Origin: Vibrio salilacus
Lineage (GTDB): Bacteria; Pseudomonadota; Gammaproteobacteria; Enterobacterales; Vibrionaceae
NCBI RefSeq assembly: GCF_002811245.1
Contig: NZ_NIVQ01000001.1
Span: forward strand, 124,001 to 188,000
Direction: 5' to 3'
Length of the DNA stretch: 64,000 bases
The translations under genes were made by a program, and so were the position numbers. Every line of letters begins with the position of its first letter. The stretch's first letter is position 1. The notes under the pieces are model-generated. The model made no database searches, was not told the origin of the DNA, and was given only the letters and a program-made list of their open reading frames with translations. Positions 8,981 through 17,544 of the stretch are shown here, piece after piece.

Positions 8981-9322
8981 ATGCTACCTCATCAATTTTT
9001 TAAGTTGCTATCCGATGAAACGCGAGTGCGCTGTTTGCTGATGATTGCCCGCGAACAACGAGTGTGTGTCGGCGAGTTGACACAAGCGTTAAATGAGAGC
9101 CAACCCAAGATTTCTCGCCATCTGGCTCTACTTCGTTCCAGTGGTGTGGTGGTTGATACCCGTCAAGGCCAGTGGGTTTTTTACCGCTTATCTGAACAGT
9201 TACCTGGTTGGATGAAAAAACAAATTAAGGGGTTAGTAGAATCTAACTGCCTGAAAGCAGAATACCAGCAAGATATTCAACGCTTATCCGAGATGAAATC
9301 TCGTCCAGAATGTTGTGTTTAA
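8981..9322 (+). CDS. arsR: ArsR-family repressor of the arsJ operon
   Basis: The 113-residue protein is a winged helix of ArsR/SmtB type: [17 protein letters not shown] at the start, the recognition helix [19 protein letters not shown] (about 38-57), and the wing [13 protein letters not shown]. It has one Cys in VCVGEL rather than the CxC of classic ArsR and a Cys pair at the C-terminus (PECCV), so arsenite sensing may use a different cysteine set. It begins an operon with an arsenic-linked GAPDH, a phosphatase and ArsJ. Its stop lies 14 bp before the GAPDH start. Confidence 0.9.
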   Translation: MLPHQFFKLLSDETRVRCLLMIAREQRVCVGELTQALNESQPKISRHLALLRSSGVVVDTRQGQWVFYRLSEQLPGWMKKQIKGLVESNCLKAEYQQDIQRLSEMKSRPECCV

Positions 9323-9335
9323 AGGAAAAATCAAG

Positions 9336-10337
9336 ATGTCTATCAAAGTAGGAATTAATGGATTTGGTCGTATTGGACGTTTAGCGCTGAGAGCGTCGTT
9401 TGATTGGCCTGAGATCGAATTTGTGCAGATTAACGACGTTGCGGGTGACGCGGCGACCTTGGCTCATTTACTCGAGTTTGATTCAATACAAGGCCGCTGG
9501 CATCACGAAGTGACAAACGACAGTAATGCGATTGTTGCCAACGGTAAAGTTATTCGTACCTCACAACAAAAAGCGATCAGTGACATCGATTGGTCTGGTT
9601 GTGATGTGGTCATCGAAGCGACAGGCAAACACCGCAAATCTGAGTTTTTGAATCAGTATCTAGCACAAGGTGTCAAACGCGTTGTGGTTTCAGCTCCTGT
9701 TAAAGAAGATGGGATTGCTAATATTGTCGTTGGTGTGAATGACCACATTTTTGACCCAGAGAAACACCAGATTGTTACGGCAGCTTCTTGTACCACCAAC
9801 TGCATTGCACCTGTTGTGAAAGTAATTCATGAACAACTCGGTATCGAGCAATCATCGTTTACGACAATTCACGATTTGACGAATACACAAACCATTCTCG
9901 ATGCCCCGCATAAAGACCTTCGCCGTGCGCGTGCTTGTGGTATGAGCTTAATCCCAACAACCACAGGTTCCGCGAAAGCAATTATCGAAATTTTCCCAGA
10001 ACTTAAAGGAAAAATTGATGGTCACGCAGTACGTGTACCGTTAGCTAACGCCTCATTAACTGATATTATTTTTGATGTTCAACGTGACACCACGGCTGAA
10101 GAGGTGAACGATTTACTTAAAGAAGCGTCGCAGAATGAGCTGAAAGGCATACTTGGTTTCGAAGAGCGCCCTCTTGTTTCTATTGATTACAAAGGCGACC
10201 AACGCTCAACGATTGTCGATGCGCTTTCGACTATGGTTGTTGGCAAACGTATGGTGAAAGTCTATGCGTGGTATGACAATGAAATGGGCTATGCAACACG
10301 TACTGCAGAACTTGTTCGTAAAGTCGGCCTAGCATAA
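9336..10337 (+). CDS. ArsJ-associated glyceraldehyde-3-phosphate dehydrogenase
   Basis: The 333-residue protein is a complete type I GAPDH: NAD-binding [11 protein letters not shown] at the N-terminus, catalytic SCTTNC with Cys near residue 152, and [15 protein letters not shown] at the end. In arsJ operons this enzyme uses arsenate in place of phosphate to make 1-arseno-3-phosphoglycerate, the substrate exported by ArsJ. That role follows from the operon context (arsR before, arsJ after), since sequence alone cannot separate it from a glycolytic enzyme. The ATG at 9336 has an AAGGAAA ribosome site; an earlier in-frame start at 9315 overlaps arsR and is less likely. Confidence 0.93.
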   Translation: MSIKVGINGFGRIGRLALRASFDWPEIEFVQINDVAGDAATLAHLLEFDSIQGRWHHEVTNDSNAIVANGKVIRTSQQKAISDIDWSGCDVVIEATGKHRKSEFLNQYLAQGVKRVVVSAPVKEDGIANIVVGVNDHIFDPEKHQIVTAASCTTNCIAPVVKVIHEQLGIEQSSFTTIHDLTNTQTILDAPHKDLRRARACGMSLIPTTTGSAKAIIEIFPELKGKIDGHAVRVPLANASLTDIIFDVQRDTTAEEVNDLLKEASQNELKGILGFEERPLVSIDYKGDQRSTIVDALSTMVVGKRMVKVYAWYDNEMGYATRTAELVRKVGLA

Positions 10338-10349
10338 GGAAGCAAACAA

Positions 10350-10847
10350 ATGACACATCCTACGTGGGAACTGCCGGTTGAAGACAATAACGCAGCGTTA
10401 GTACTGACTCCTTGTCCTGGCACTAAAGACCTGTCGCTACGTGACAGCATTGATCAACTCAAGTCTCAAGGTGTAACCGTCGTTGTTACGGCACTGAGCA
10501 CTCATGAGATGCAAAAAAAAGGTGTTGGTGACTTGCCAGACCTTATTGAGAAAGCAGGCTTGCAATGGTTCCATGCTCCAATAGAAGATGACTGTACACC
10601 AAACGAAGCGTTCCAAGCTCGCTGGACACACTTATCACCCTCTTTACATAAAGCCCTCGCCAATGGCGAAAAGGTAGCGATGCACTGCATGGGTGGATCG
10701 GGGCGTACTGGTTTGCTTGCTGCCCACCTATTGCTAGAGAAAGGTTGGGAGTTGCAAGAAATCATTACCCATGTCCAGTCGTTACGACCTGGCGCGTTTA
10801 CCAAAGATGTACAAGTTGAGTACATCCACCAATTTGCTAATCAATAA
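10350..10847 (+). CDS. Dual-specificity-type protein phosphatase (HCX5R) in arsJ operon
   Basis: The 165-residue protein has the Cys-based phosphatase loop HCMGGSGRTG, with Cys near residue 113 and Arg near 119, and a general-acid candidate Asp in the loop APIEDDCTP (about 70-80). It resembles the CDKN3/dual-specificity phosphatase family. It lies 12 bp after the GAPDH gene and before arsJ, so it is part of the arsenic operon. Function there is not established to my knowledge: it might act on an arsenylated or phosphorylated metabolite, or reduce arsenate, as yeast Acr2 does with a related HCX5R loop. An intrinsic terminator follows directly. Confidence 0.85.
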   Translation: MTHPTWELPVEDNNAALVLTPCPGTKDLSLRDSIDQLKSQGVTVVVTALSTHEMQKKGVGDLPDLIEKAGLQWFHAPIEDDCTPNEAFQARWTHLSPSLHKALANGEKVAMHCMGGSGRTGLLAAHLLLEKGWELQEIITHVQSLRPGAFTKDVQVEYIHQFANQ

Positions 10848-10855
10848 AAGCCTTG

Positions 10856-10882
10856 AAGAGCTGCCTTAGGCGGCTCTTTTTT
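10856..10882 (+). terminator. Intrinsic terminator between the phosphatase gene and arsJ
   Basis: AAGAGCTGCC and GGCGGCTCTT form a 10-bp stem (one T-G wobble) with loop TTA, followed by TTTT. It sits inside the operon, 14 bp before the arsJ start, so arsJ transcription must rely on read-through or a promoter not seen here. Confidence 0.85.
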
Positions 10883-10895
10883 AAAGAGAGTGAAT

Positions 10896-12122
10896 ATGTT
10901 GTCTAAGCTCAACCAAAATGTCCGCCAGTACATGTTGGTCACATTTAACTATTGGAATTTCACCATCACCGATGGTGCACTACGCATGTTGGTAGTGCTT
11001 TATTTTTATGATTTGGGGTATTCAAGCTTAGAGATCGCCTCCCTTTTTCTTTTTTATGAATTCTTTGGCGTTGTCACTAACCTCATCGGTGGCTGGCTAG
11101 GTGCTCGTCTTGGCTTAAACCGAACGATGAATATTGGTTTGGCAATGCAAATCATCGCTCTTTCAATGCTGGCTGTTCCTGCAAGTTTGCTCTCGATTCC
11201 ATGGGTCATGGCGGCACAAGCCTTGTCAGGCATTGCCAAAGACTTAAACAAAATGAGTGCGAAAAGCTCTATCAAAACCTTGGTGCCAGAGAATGCGCAA
11301 GGAGCATTGTATAAGTGGATAGCCATACTTACAGGCTCTAAAAATGCGTTAAAAGGTGCGGGATTCTTCTTAGGCGGTACGTTGCTTTCTCTGATTGGTT
11401 TTCAATATGCTGTAGCTGCGATGGCAGGTGTTCTTTTACTGGTCTTTATCGGCAGTGTGATTAGCCTTAAATCCGACCTAGGCAAAGCGAAAAATAAACC
11501 TAAGTTCTCTGAAATTTTTTCCAAATCTAGCAGCATCAACATTCTATCTGCTGCTCGTATGTTCCTGTTTGGTGCGCGTGATGTTTGGTTTGTGATCGCA
11601 CTGCCTATTTACCTAGGATCAGTGTTTGGATGGGATCATAGCGCCGTAGGTGGATTCCTTGCTATTTGGGTTATCGGTTACGGAATTATCCAAGGGATTG
11701 CACCAAGGATAACAGGCAGTAAATCGGGGCATACTCCAGATGGTAAAACCGCGATAGTGTGGGCGTTGGTACTTTCCATAGTGACTGGCGTAATTGCTTA
11801 CAGTGTGCAGCAGCAATGGCACCCAGAAGTAATCATTGTCGTCGGATTGATGATTTTTGGTGCTGTATTTGCCGTTAACTCATCTCTGCACTCATACTTA
11901 ATCGTCAGCTATGCCAAAAGCGATGGGGTTTCGATGGATGTCGGATTCTACTACATGGCAAATGCAATGGGACGCTTGATAGGAACGGTCCTATCTGGAT
12001 GGGTATTCCAAATGTGGGGGTTCTCAGCCTGCCTATGGGTATCCTTTACTTTCTTGGCGTTGGCTACCATTATTTCGTTTTGGTTGCCTACGGGGGCAAA
12101 TCAAAAACTGGCTCAGCAGTAA
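10896..12122 (+). CDS. arsJ: ArsJ, organoarsenical (1-arseno-3-phosphoglycerate) exporter
   Basis: The 408-residue protein is a major-facilitator-type carrier with about 12 membrane helices and segments typical of ArsJ: NYWNFTITDGALRMLVVLYF near the N-terminus and SGIAKDLNKMSAKSSIK in the central loop. With the arsenic GAPDH it gives arsenate resistance: the unstable arseno-ester is exported and falls apart outside. I chose ATG 10896, preceded by AAAGAGAG at good spacing, over the GTG at 10890. An intrinsic terminator precedes it (10856-10882). Confidence 0.93.
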   Translation: MLSKLNQNVRQYMLVTFNYWNFTITDGALRMLVVLYFYDLGYSSLEIASLFLFYEFFGVVTNLIGGWLGARLGLNRTMNIGLAMQIIALSMLAVPASLLSIPWVMAAQALSGIAKDLNKMSAKSSIKTLVPENAQGALYKWIAILTGSKNALKGAGFFLGGTLLSLIGFQYAVAAMAGVLLLVFIGSVISLKSDLGKAKNKPKFSEIFSKSSSINILSAARMFLFGARDVWFVIALPIYLGSVFGWDHSAVGGFLAIWVIGYGIIQGIAPRITGSKSGHTPDGKTAIVWALVLSIVTGVIAYSVQQQWHPEVIIVVGLMIFGAVFAVNSSLHSYLIVSYAKSDGVSMDVGFYYMANAMGRLIGTVLSGWVFQMWGFSACLWVSFTFLALATIISFWLPTGANQKLAQQ

Positions 12123-12585
12123 ATAAAATTAAGCATAATTGTTCAATAATCCCAGCGATCATATGGTGGCATTATTCCTTTCTAGCTTGTCATACCTGCT
12201 CAAATAGCTCTATATGTAGTTCAAAAAGTACTCGCAAAAAATCAACACGCTCAGTCTTCTTGTGAAGCATACTTTTTCTAATCTAGCGTAAGTCGAATAG
12301 CGGTATATCACTGAACATTTTTCCTTCAAAGGTGTGCTAACGGAGCATGCAACACCAAAATGTCCAAAACCGTGTTGAACGGTGCAATGTTATATCAGCA
12401 AAGCTAAATGGCATAATTTTAGTTTGTTGTGACGGTTAAAATTTTGAGTTAGAAAAACGGAGAGATTAATGATAAAAACCATTACTCATGCAAGGGTATT
12501 ATTCATGAACAAATCATCTCTATCGTTGATAGATAAACCGACTTTTTTTGACTCGTTATTTCTTCTTCTTGGGGTTGTTATCCCG
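12123..12585. other. Gap after arsJ with no recognised gene
   Basis: AT-rich spacer between arsJ and the broken IS3 transposase. Short open frames exist, including a protein-like minus-strand tail (KKTERVDFLRVLFELH, about 12190-12263), but none has convincing support. The left end of the insertion sequence is not seen. Confidence 0.4.
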
Positions 12586-13068
12586 AACCAAGCTTGGGCG
12601 ATTGACATCACGTATATCCCGATGGCTAAGGGGTTCCTGTATTTAGTCGCCATTATCGACTGGTATAGCCGAAAGGTGCTCTCTTGGCGGCTATCCAACA
12701 TGATGGACACGAGCTTTTGTATCGAAGCCCTTGAAGAGGCGCTTAAACATTATGGACCGCCAGATATCTTCAACTCAGATCAAGGCAGTCAGTTTACCAG
12801 CACCTAATTCACACAGAAGCTAATCGACCATGGAGTCAGGATAAGCATGGATGGGAAAGGACGCTGGGTCGACAATGTTTTCATCGAGCGATTATGGAGA
12901 AGCCTGAAATATGAGGAGGTTTACTTAAAAGCTTACACCACGCCCCGAGAAGCAGAGCTTGAAATCGGCCACTACATGGTGTTTTATAATGAGGAGCGTA
13001 ACCATCAGGGACTCAATGACCTCACCCCTGATGAAACCTACTTTGGTCGGCAGAGATACGCTGCATGA
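12586..13068 (+). pseudogene. IS3-family transposase OrfB remnant
   Basis: The reading frame encodes the catalytic core of an IS3-type DDE integrase: WAIDITYIPMAKG (first Asp), FNSDQGSQFTS (second Asp), then DNVFIERLWRSLKYEEVY (Glu) and the C-terminal YNEERNHQGLNDLTPDETYF. The N-terminal HTH part and OrfA are absent, and an in-frame TAA at 12805-12807 cuts the frame between the second Asp and the Glu. The element is therefore dead. It marks an old insertion between the arsJ operon and the GNAT gene. Confidence 0.88.
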
Positions 13069-13100
13069 GCTGGATCAACCACTTAAGAAGTTAGCTTATG

Positions 13101-13124
13101 TGTCTAACCATTGGGGTCCACTTC
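13101..13124 (+). repeat. Probable right terminal inverted repeat of the IS3 remnant
   Basis: TGTCTAACCATTGGGGTCCA followed by CTTC, read inward, gives GAAGTGGACCCCAATGG, the style of end seen in IS3-group elements. It lies 33 bp after the transposase stop. No matching left end was found, consistent with 5' deletion. Confidence 0.55.
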
Positions 13125-13194
13125 TCTCTTTCAGTAACTTAGTTCCATGCATTGTGTTATTCCCTTGCAAGGGGAGTTACTAAGGTGCATTGCC

Positions 13195-13653
13195 TCACTC
13201 TGTAAGACAAAGCTTCATTTCTAATAACCCGCCTTTAAAACCAACTTTTTCATAAGCTTTAATCGCTGAGTCATTCTCTGAATACACATCAAGATAAAAA
13301 TCGGATATACCCCTTCCCTTACTCCAATCAATTAATTTTCTTACTAGCTTAGAATTAATCCCTTGGCCTCGATAGTTTGGAGATACATACATAAAACCTA
13401 GATAACAATGTTGCTCATGCTTTAAAGAGGGCTTAGAGTCACGTATTTGAGCATAACCTGTGCCAACAATCTCGCTGTCTACCTCTACAACCAACAGATG
13501 CGAGTTATAGCATGAGATAAGCTTTTCTATATCGTAATAGTGCGCTGACTTATCTTTTAAAGAAGAGTTATATGGTCTTTCAGCGTCTATAACACATTGT
13601 TCTAAATATAGTAATCGCGAAATATCGTCTACGTTTGCTTCTCTAATAATCAA
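13195..13653 (-). CDS. GNAT-family N-acetyltransferase
   Basis: The 152-residue protein has the GNAT fold: N-terminal IIREANVDDISRLLYLEQ, the acetyl-CoA pyrophosphate loop VSPNYRGQGINSKLVRKLI (about 92-110), and the C-terminal SAIKAYEKVGFKGG. I chose TTG 13653 because AAGGA lies 6 bp upstream and IIREAN is the normal GNAT beginning; the ATG at 13692 would add 13 atypical residues. Substrate unknown. It stands alone beside an IS3 remnant. Confidence 0.85.
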   Translation of the reverse strand: MIIREANVDDISRLLYLEQCVIDAERPYNSSLKDKSAHYYDIEKLISCYNSHLLVVEVDSEIVGTGYAQIRDSKPSLKHEQHCYLGFMYVSPNYRGQGINSKLVRKLIDWSKGRGISDFYLDVYSENDSAIKAYEKVGFKGGLLEMKLCLTE

Positions 13654-13869
13654 AATTAATCCTTCAATTGATGAATGGGGACATTTAAGCACTTAATGGC
13701 CAACTAAGTAGTGGGCAACACAACCACCGACCTCAGCTATTTAAGCTGTGACAGCGTTTGGAACCACTCTTAAACGTTGGCATGTTCGATTTAAAACAAG
13801 TATAAAACCTCAGTTAAGTTAAGGCCAACACATTATTAGCATCGCGACTGTTCAGAACAGTTGGTCCAT

Positions 13870-14829
13870 CTACTTCTGATCCGAAAACCTCGCGTGATAA
13901 GGCGTTAATTCGTTCCCTTCAACTGTTAGGGGATTGTAGAGATTAGGTCTACGACCTCTGATCCAGCGTTTACCTGTACACATATCTAATTGTTCTGCAT
14001 TCAGATCTGCAATAACCATATCGTTATCAACGCTATCAGTTTCTGCGATAATTTCTCCGTAAGGATTGAGTACCATTGCATTACCCGTTCTAACTTCATT
14101 CATATCAACCCCAACACCGTTACTAAAGATCAGGAACATGCCATTGTCATGAGCACGCGAGGGTAGCCAACGCATTAACCATTTTCTTCCTTTTGAACTT
14201 TGCATTTCAGAACGAATCGACTCTGGATCTTGCTTGCGGTTATGCCAAAGTTGGGGATCAATCAACCCCATCGCATTTGGGCTGCGTGAGTTGGTTCCAC
14301 CTGTTTGATGAGGAGCAACTAGGATATCGGCACCTTTTAATGCTGTAATTCGTGCATTCTCTACCAAATTATTGTCCCAGCAAATAAGAATCCCAACCCT
14401 GCATCCATGTGGTGTATCAAATACAGTATATTCACTCCCACTACTCATGTGTTCACTGACAAACGTATGCAGCTTTCTGTGTTTGGCTATCTGACCATCA
14501 GGCATTGCCATTACGTAAGAGTTATAAAGATTTCCGTCCTCATCCTTTTCAATTAAACCTGCACCAATGCTGAGCTGGTATTTTTCAGACATTTTTAGTA
14601 AACGTTGAGTAGTTTCCCCTTGTGGGATGAATTCTGACAAATCATAGATCTCTGACTTTTGAAGTTTCGAAACATGCCAGTAACCAGTCACACACATTTC
14701 AGGGAAGGCGATGATTTTCACCTCTTGTTTAGCCGCCTTTTCTACGTAACTTTGAATGAGCGATAAGTTGTAGTTTTTATCGTTCGCATGGTGGTTAAAT
14801 TGAACAGTAGCAACACGGATATCTTTCAT
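13870..14829 (-). CDS. Carbon-nitrogen hydrolase (nitrilase superfamily)
   Basis: The 319-residue protein has the nitrilase catalytic triad: Glu44 in AFPEMCVTGY, Lys119 in KHRKLHTF and Cys150 in ILICWDNN. The superfamily cleaves nitriles, amides or carbamoyl compounds. An insert after the Cys (IDPQLWHNRKQDPESIR) places it in a branch found near aliphatic amide or aromatic degradation genes, but the substrate is not evident. It is divergent from a LysR regulator at 14925, which probably controls it. Length is normal for the family. Confidence 0.88.
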   Translation of the reverse strand: MKDIRVATVQFNHHANDKNYNLSLIQSYVEKAAKQEVKIIAFPEMCVTGYWHVSKLQKSEIYDLSEFIPQGETTQRLLKMSEKYQLSIGAGLIEKDEDGNLYNSYVMAMPDGQIAKHRKLHTFVSEHMSSGSEYTVFDTPHGCRVGILICWDNNLVENARITALKGADILVAPHQTGGTNSRSPNAMGLIDPQLWHNRKQDPESIRSEMQSSKGRKWLMRWLPSRAHDNGMFLIFSNGVGVDMNEVRTGNAMVLNPYGEIIAETDSVDNDMVIADLNAEQLDMCTGKRWIRGRRPNLYNPLTVEGNELTPYHARFSDQK

Positions 14830-14924
14830 GATTGTTCCTTTTACTTAGTGAATATCAATCATTTTAAAAAGCTCTTTTAATTCCGTATAATGAATAAAAT
14901 TCCTATATTTAATGAGCAAGCGGA

Positions 14925-15803
14925 ATGGATTTTGGTGATTTACGCACATTCTGCCAATTAGCAGAAGATGGTAACTATCGAGTAGCTTCAGAGCACTTAC
15001 ATATCACTCAGTCAGCTTTAACTAAGAAGATTCAACGTCTTGAGGCTTTTTGTGGGGTAGTATTATTTGAAAGAGGAAGACAAGGTGCCAGTCTTACTGC
15101 GGCAGGAGTTGCTCTTTTACCTGAAGCGCAGCGTATTGTGTCGAATTTTGAGTCTTATAGATCTTTAACCCAACGAGTCGCCAAGGGAACTGCAGGAAAT
15201 CTCAATATAGGTTTTGGTATCTCTTCTTACCATCTGGCACCAAGTTACATAGCTAAATTCAAAAAAAAGTACCCAGAAATCCATATTTCACTCAACGATA
15301 TACCATCTCAAAACCAGTCGGAGGCGTTGCTTTCAGGAGAACTTCAGCTCAGTTTTAGTCGACTTCCTGCTATTACCCCGCTGAAAGGGATGAGGCTCTC
15401 GAGAGATTACCTAGTAATAGCGACGCATAACAGCCAAATCATAGACAAAAACAAATTGTGGTATTCGTTAGATTCAATCGATTATTTACAGCTCAATCCT
15501 GAACGAGGCATGGGTCTAAGCCAACAAATAAACATGTTATTGGGAGAGCATGAGAAAAAACTGAACGTTGCTCAAGAGGCTGATGATATTCAAACACTGT
15601 TGGCGCTGGTATCGGCAAATTTGGGCTTCACTATTGTTCCAGCAAGTGTCAAGAATATTGCGAATGAGCACGTCGCTTTTTGGGAAATTTCAGGAGAAAA
15701 TAGCTCGTGGGATGTTGGTCTAATTTGGAATGAACAGTTAGAGAACCTTGCGAGAGATAACTTTATTCAATTTGTAGAGCAGAATCGAGCCCTACGCCCT
15801 TAA
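14925..15803 (+). CDS. LysR-family transcriptional regulator
   Basis: The 292-residue protein begins MDFGDLRTFCQLAEDGNYR and has the LysR helix-turn-helix (about 18-48, ASEHLHITQSALTKKIQRLE) plus a periplasmic-binding-like effector domain (about 90-290). It is divergent from the nitrilase gene with a 95-bp shared gap, the standard layout for a LysR activator and its target. The inducer is unknown. A terminator (15882-15907) and a GGTTAG repeat follow. Confidence 0.92.
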   Translation: MDFGDLRTFCQLAEDGNYRVASEHLHITQSALTKKIQRLEAFCGVVLFERGRQGASLTAAGVALLPEAQRIVSNFESYRSLTQRVAKGTAGNLNIGFGISSYHLAPSYIAKFKKKYPEIHISLNDIPSQNQSEALLSGELQLSFSRLPAITPLKGMRLSRDYLVIATHNSQIIDKNKLWYSLDSIDYLQLNPERGMGLSQQINMLLGEHEKKLNVAQEADDIQTLLALVSANLGFTIVPASVKNIANEHVAFWEISGENSSWDVGLIWNEQLENLARDNFIQFVEQNRALRP

Positions 15804-15844
15804 TTGAATCACATGCTTCTTTACCGCTATCATCGATTGATAAC

Positions 15845-15867
15845 GGTTAGGGTTAGGGTTAGGGTTA
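15845..15867 (+). repeat. Telomere-like GGTTAG tandem repeat
   Basis: A run of GGTTAG units, about 3.7 copies, lies 42 bp after the LysR stop. Four G-runs (GG, GGG, GGG, GGG) separated by TTA could form a G-quadruplex on the plus strand. It is the only such tract I noticed in the window. Confidence 0.8.
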
Positions 15868-15881
15868 AGTTTACATACAGA

Positions 15882-15907
15882 AAAGGCGAACCTGTTGGCT
15901 CGCCTTT
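15882..15907. terminator. Stem-loop terminator after the LysR gene
   Basis: AAAGGCGAACC and GGCTCGCCTTT pair with one mismatch across loop TGTT. It lies between the convergent LysR and DUF5062 genes and can serve both. Confidence 0.7.
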
Positions 15908-15955
15908 GTTATTCATTCCACCGCTGTAACGACAGACAGTTGATACGGGTAGTGC

Positions 15956-16216
15956 CTATTTTAAAGGATCATTCTCAGGTAGGGCGTTATGTATCCATAG
16001 TGCTAAACGATGTTTGATACTGGCACCGTCTAATTTACTCTCTGGCAGTGGTGTGATTTGTTTTGCACCAACCAAAAATAGATAAATCGCTTTAACTTTA
16101 ACTGGTTGTGGCGACATAGGTAAATCAAACCCCTGCATCTTTGCCATCTTGACACCAACCTCTAATGCCTTTTTTACCAACTTGTCTTCATTCAAGAGTT
16201 TCGCGGTTTTTGACAT
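15956..16216 (-). CDS. DUF5062 family small protein
   Basis: This 86-residue, helix-rich cytoplasmic protein (LNEDKLVKKALEVGVKMAK, then PVKVKAIYLFLVGAKQITPL) matches my recollection of the DUF5062 family found in Vibrio and relatives. No catalytic motif is visible and no function is known to me. It is monocistronic, facing the LysR gene across a shared terminator. Confidence 0.7.
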   Translation of the reverse strand: MSKTAKLLNEDKLVKKALEVGVKMAKMQGFDLPMSPQPVKVKAIYLFLVGAKQITPLPESKLDGASIKHRLALWIHNALPENDPLK

Positions 16217-16348
16217 ACATTGTCACCCTTAATATCAGTAGAATAGTCAGTATACCAAATAGACGGCTTCACTTGCTTGTGCCACTTTCAGATTCGTTAA
16301 GCTGCTAGATTATCGGGCCTAAATATCCCTATATTTAAGCTTGGCGAT

Positions 16349-16377
16349 CAAAAAACGGCCGCTAAATAGCGACCGTT
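16349..16377 (-). terminator. Intrinsic terminator of the glycerate operon
   Basis: On the minus strand AACGGTCGCTA pairs with TAGCGGCCGTT (one T-G wobble) across a 2-base turn and is followed by a T-run, 22 bp after the glycerate kinase stop. It closes cdaR-permease-glxK. Confidence 0.85.
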
Positions 16378-16398
16378 AGTCAGAGTGAAGCGCAAGGC

Positions 16399-17535
16399 TT
16401 ACTTAAACGTCATTGCCAGGGTGGCGGCCACATTGCGCGAGGTCATTTCAACGTTAAATGCCGCTTCTTTCAGTGCGGTGGGCAAATCGGTTGCACCGAG
16501 CACCACACTGTAAACGGCGTCAATCCCATGATCATGCACCACGTGGCAATCTTTAGCGATACTGCCGGCGATACCAATCACTGGCAAATTGTACATTTTC
16601 GCTGTGCGCGCCACACCAACCGGCGTTTTACCGTAAATCGTCTGGCTATCAATGCGACCTTCACCAGTGATCACCAAATCGGCATCTTTCACCACTTCAC
16701 AAAGGTTCACCGCGTCCATAACAATGTTGATGCCAGGGCGAAGATCGGCGTCAAATAGGCCCAGTAGCGCAGCGCCTAAACCGCCCGCCGCCCCTGCGCC
16801 CGCTTGGCCAATCACCTCTTTTCCATTGGTTTGGTGAATCACTTGCGCGTAATGGGCAAGGTTTGCGTCTAGCTGGGCGACCATTTCTGGCGTCGCACCT
16901 TTTTGTGGTCCAAACACGTGCGATGCGCCTTTTATACCGCACAACGGGTTATCAACATCACAAGCGATTTCGAGTTTAATCGCAGCCAAACGTGGGTCTA
17001 AACCAGATAAATCAATGCTAGTCAGTTGAGCCAATGCGCCGCCGCCAAAACCGAGCTCTGCGCCATTGCTATCGATAAAACGTGCGCCGAGCGCCTGCGC
17101 CATCCCCATACCGCCGTCGTTGGTCGCACTGCCACCAATGCCAACAATTATGTGTGTCACCCCAGCATCTAGCGCCGCTTTAATCAGCTCGCCGGTACCG
17201 TAGGTAGTAGTTAAAAGAGGGTTACGCTGCGCTGGCTCAACTAGGTGTAAGCCCGAGGCCGCCGCCATTTCGATCACCGCTGTCGCGCCTTCGCCAAGTA
17301 AGCCATAAAAGCCTTCCACCGTTTGGCCTAGTGGGCCGGTGACCAACGCGTTAACAATCTCTCCCCCAGTGGCATCAACCAAAGATTGAACCGTTCCTTC
17401 TCCACCGTCGGCCATTGGCAATTTAATGCAGTTCGCCTGTGGGAAGACTTGCTTAAAACCGTTTTCAATCGCCGTCGCCACTTCCATCGCAGTGAGGCTT
17501 TCTTTGTAAGAATCTGGAGCAATGACAATTTTCAT
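16399..17535 (-). CDS. glxK: Glycerate 2-kinase (GarK/GlxK family)
   Basis: The 378-residue protein starts MKIVIAPDSYKESLTAMEVA and contains ADGGEGTVQSLVDATGG, GIGGSATNDGGMGMAQALG and ITGEGRIDSQTIYGKTPVG, signatures of the GarK/GlxK (glycerate kinase type 1) family. It phosphorylates D-glycerate to 2-phosphoglycerate, feeding lower glycolysis. It is the last gene after a GntP-type permease (10 bp gap) and a CdaR-type regulator, which together make a glycerate uptake and use unit. The G+C is higher than that of many neighbours. Confidence 0.93.
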   Translation of the reverse strand: MKIVIAPDSYKESLTAMEVATAIENGFKQVFPQANCIKLPMADGGEGTVQSLVDATGGEIVNALVTGPLGQTVEGFYGLLGEGATAVIEMAAASGLHLVEPAQRNPLLTTTYGTGELIKAALDAGVTHIIVGIGGSATNDGGMGMAQALGARFIDSNGAELGFGGGALAQLTSIDLSGLDPRLAAIKLEIACDVDNPLCGIKGASHVFGPQKGATPEMVAQLDANLAHYAQVIHQTNGKEVIGQAGAGAAGGLGAALLGLFDADLRPGINIVMDAVNLCEVVKDADLVITGEGRIDSQTIYGKTPVGVARTAKMYNLPVIGIAGSIAKDCHVVHDHGIDAVYSVVLGATDLPTALKEAAFNVEMTSRNVAATLAMTFK

Positions 17536-17544
17536 AAGAAATCC

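Noticed and set aside
13125-13195. Inverted repeat CCCTTGCAAGGG and AGTAACT/AGTTACT after the IS3 remnant
   Set aside because: Short palindromes without matching partner or target duplication; not enough to define a second element.
12123-13870. Possible integron cassette or attC sites around the GNAT gene
   Set aside because: I looked for VCR-like inverted sequences near the isolated GNAT gene but found no core sites (GTTRRRY with matching arms).
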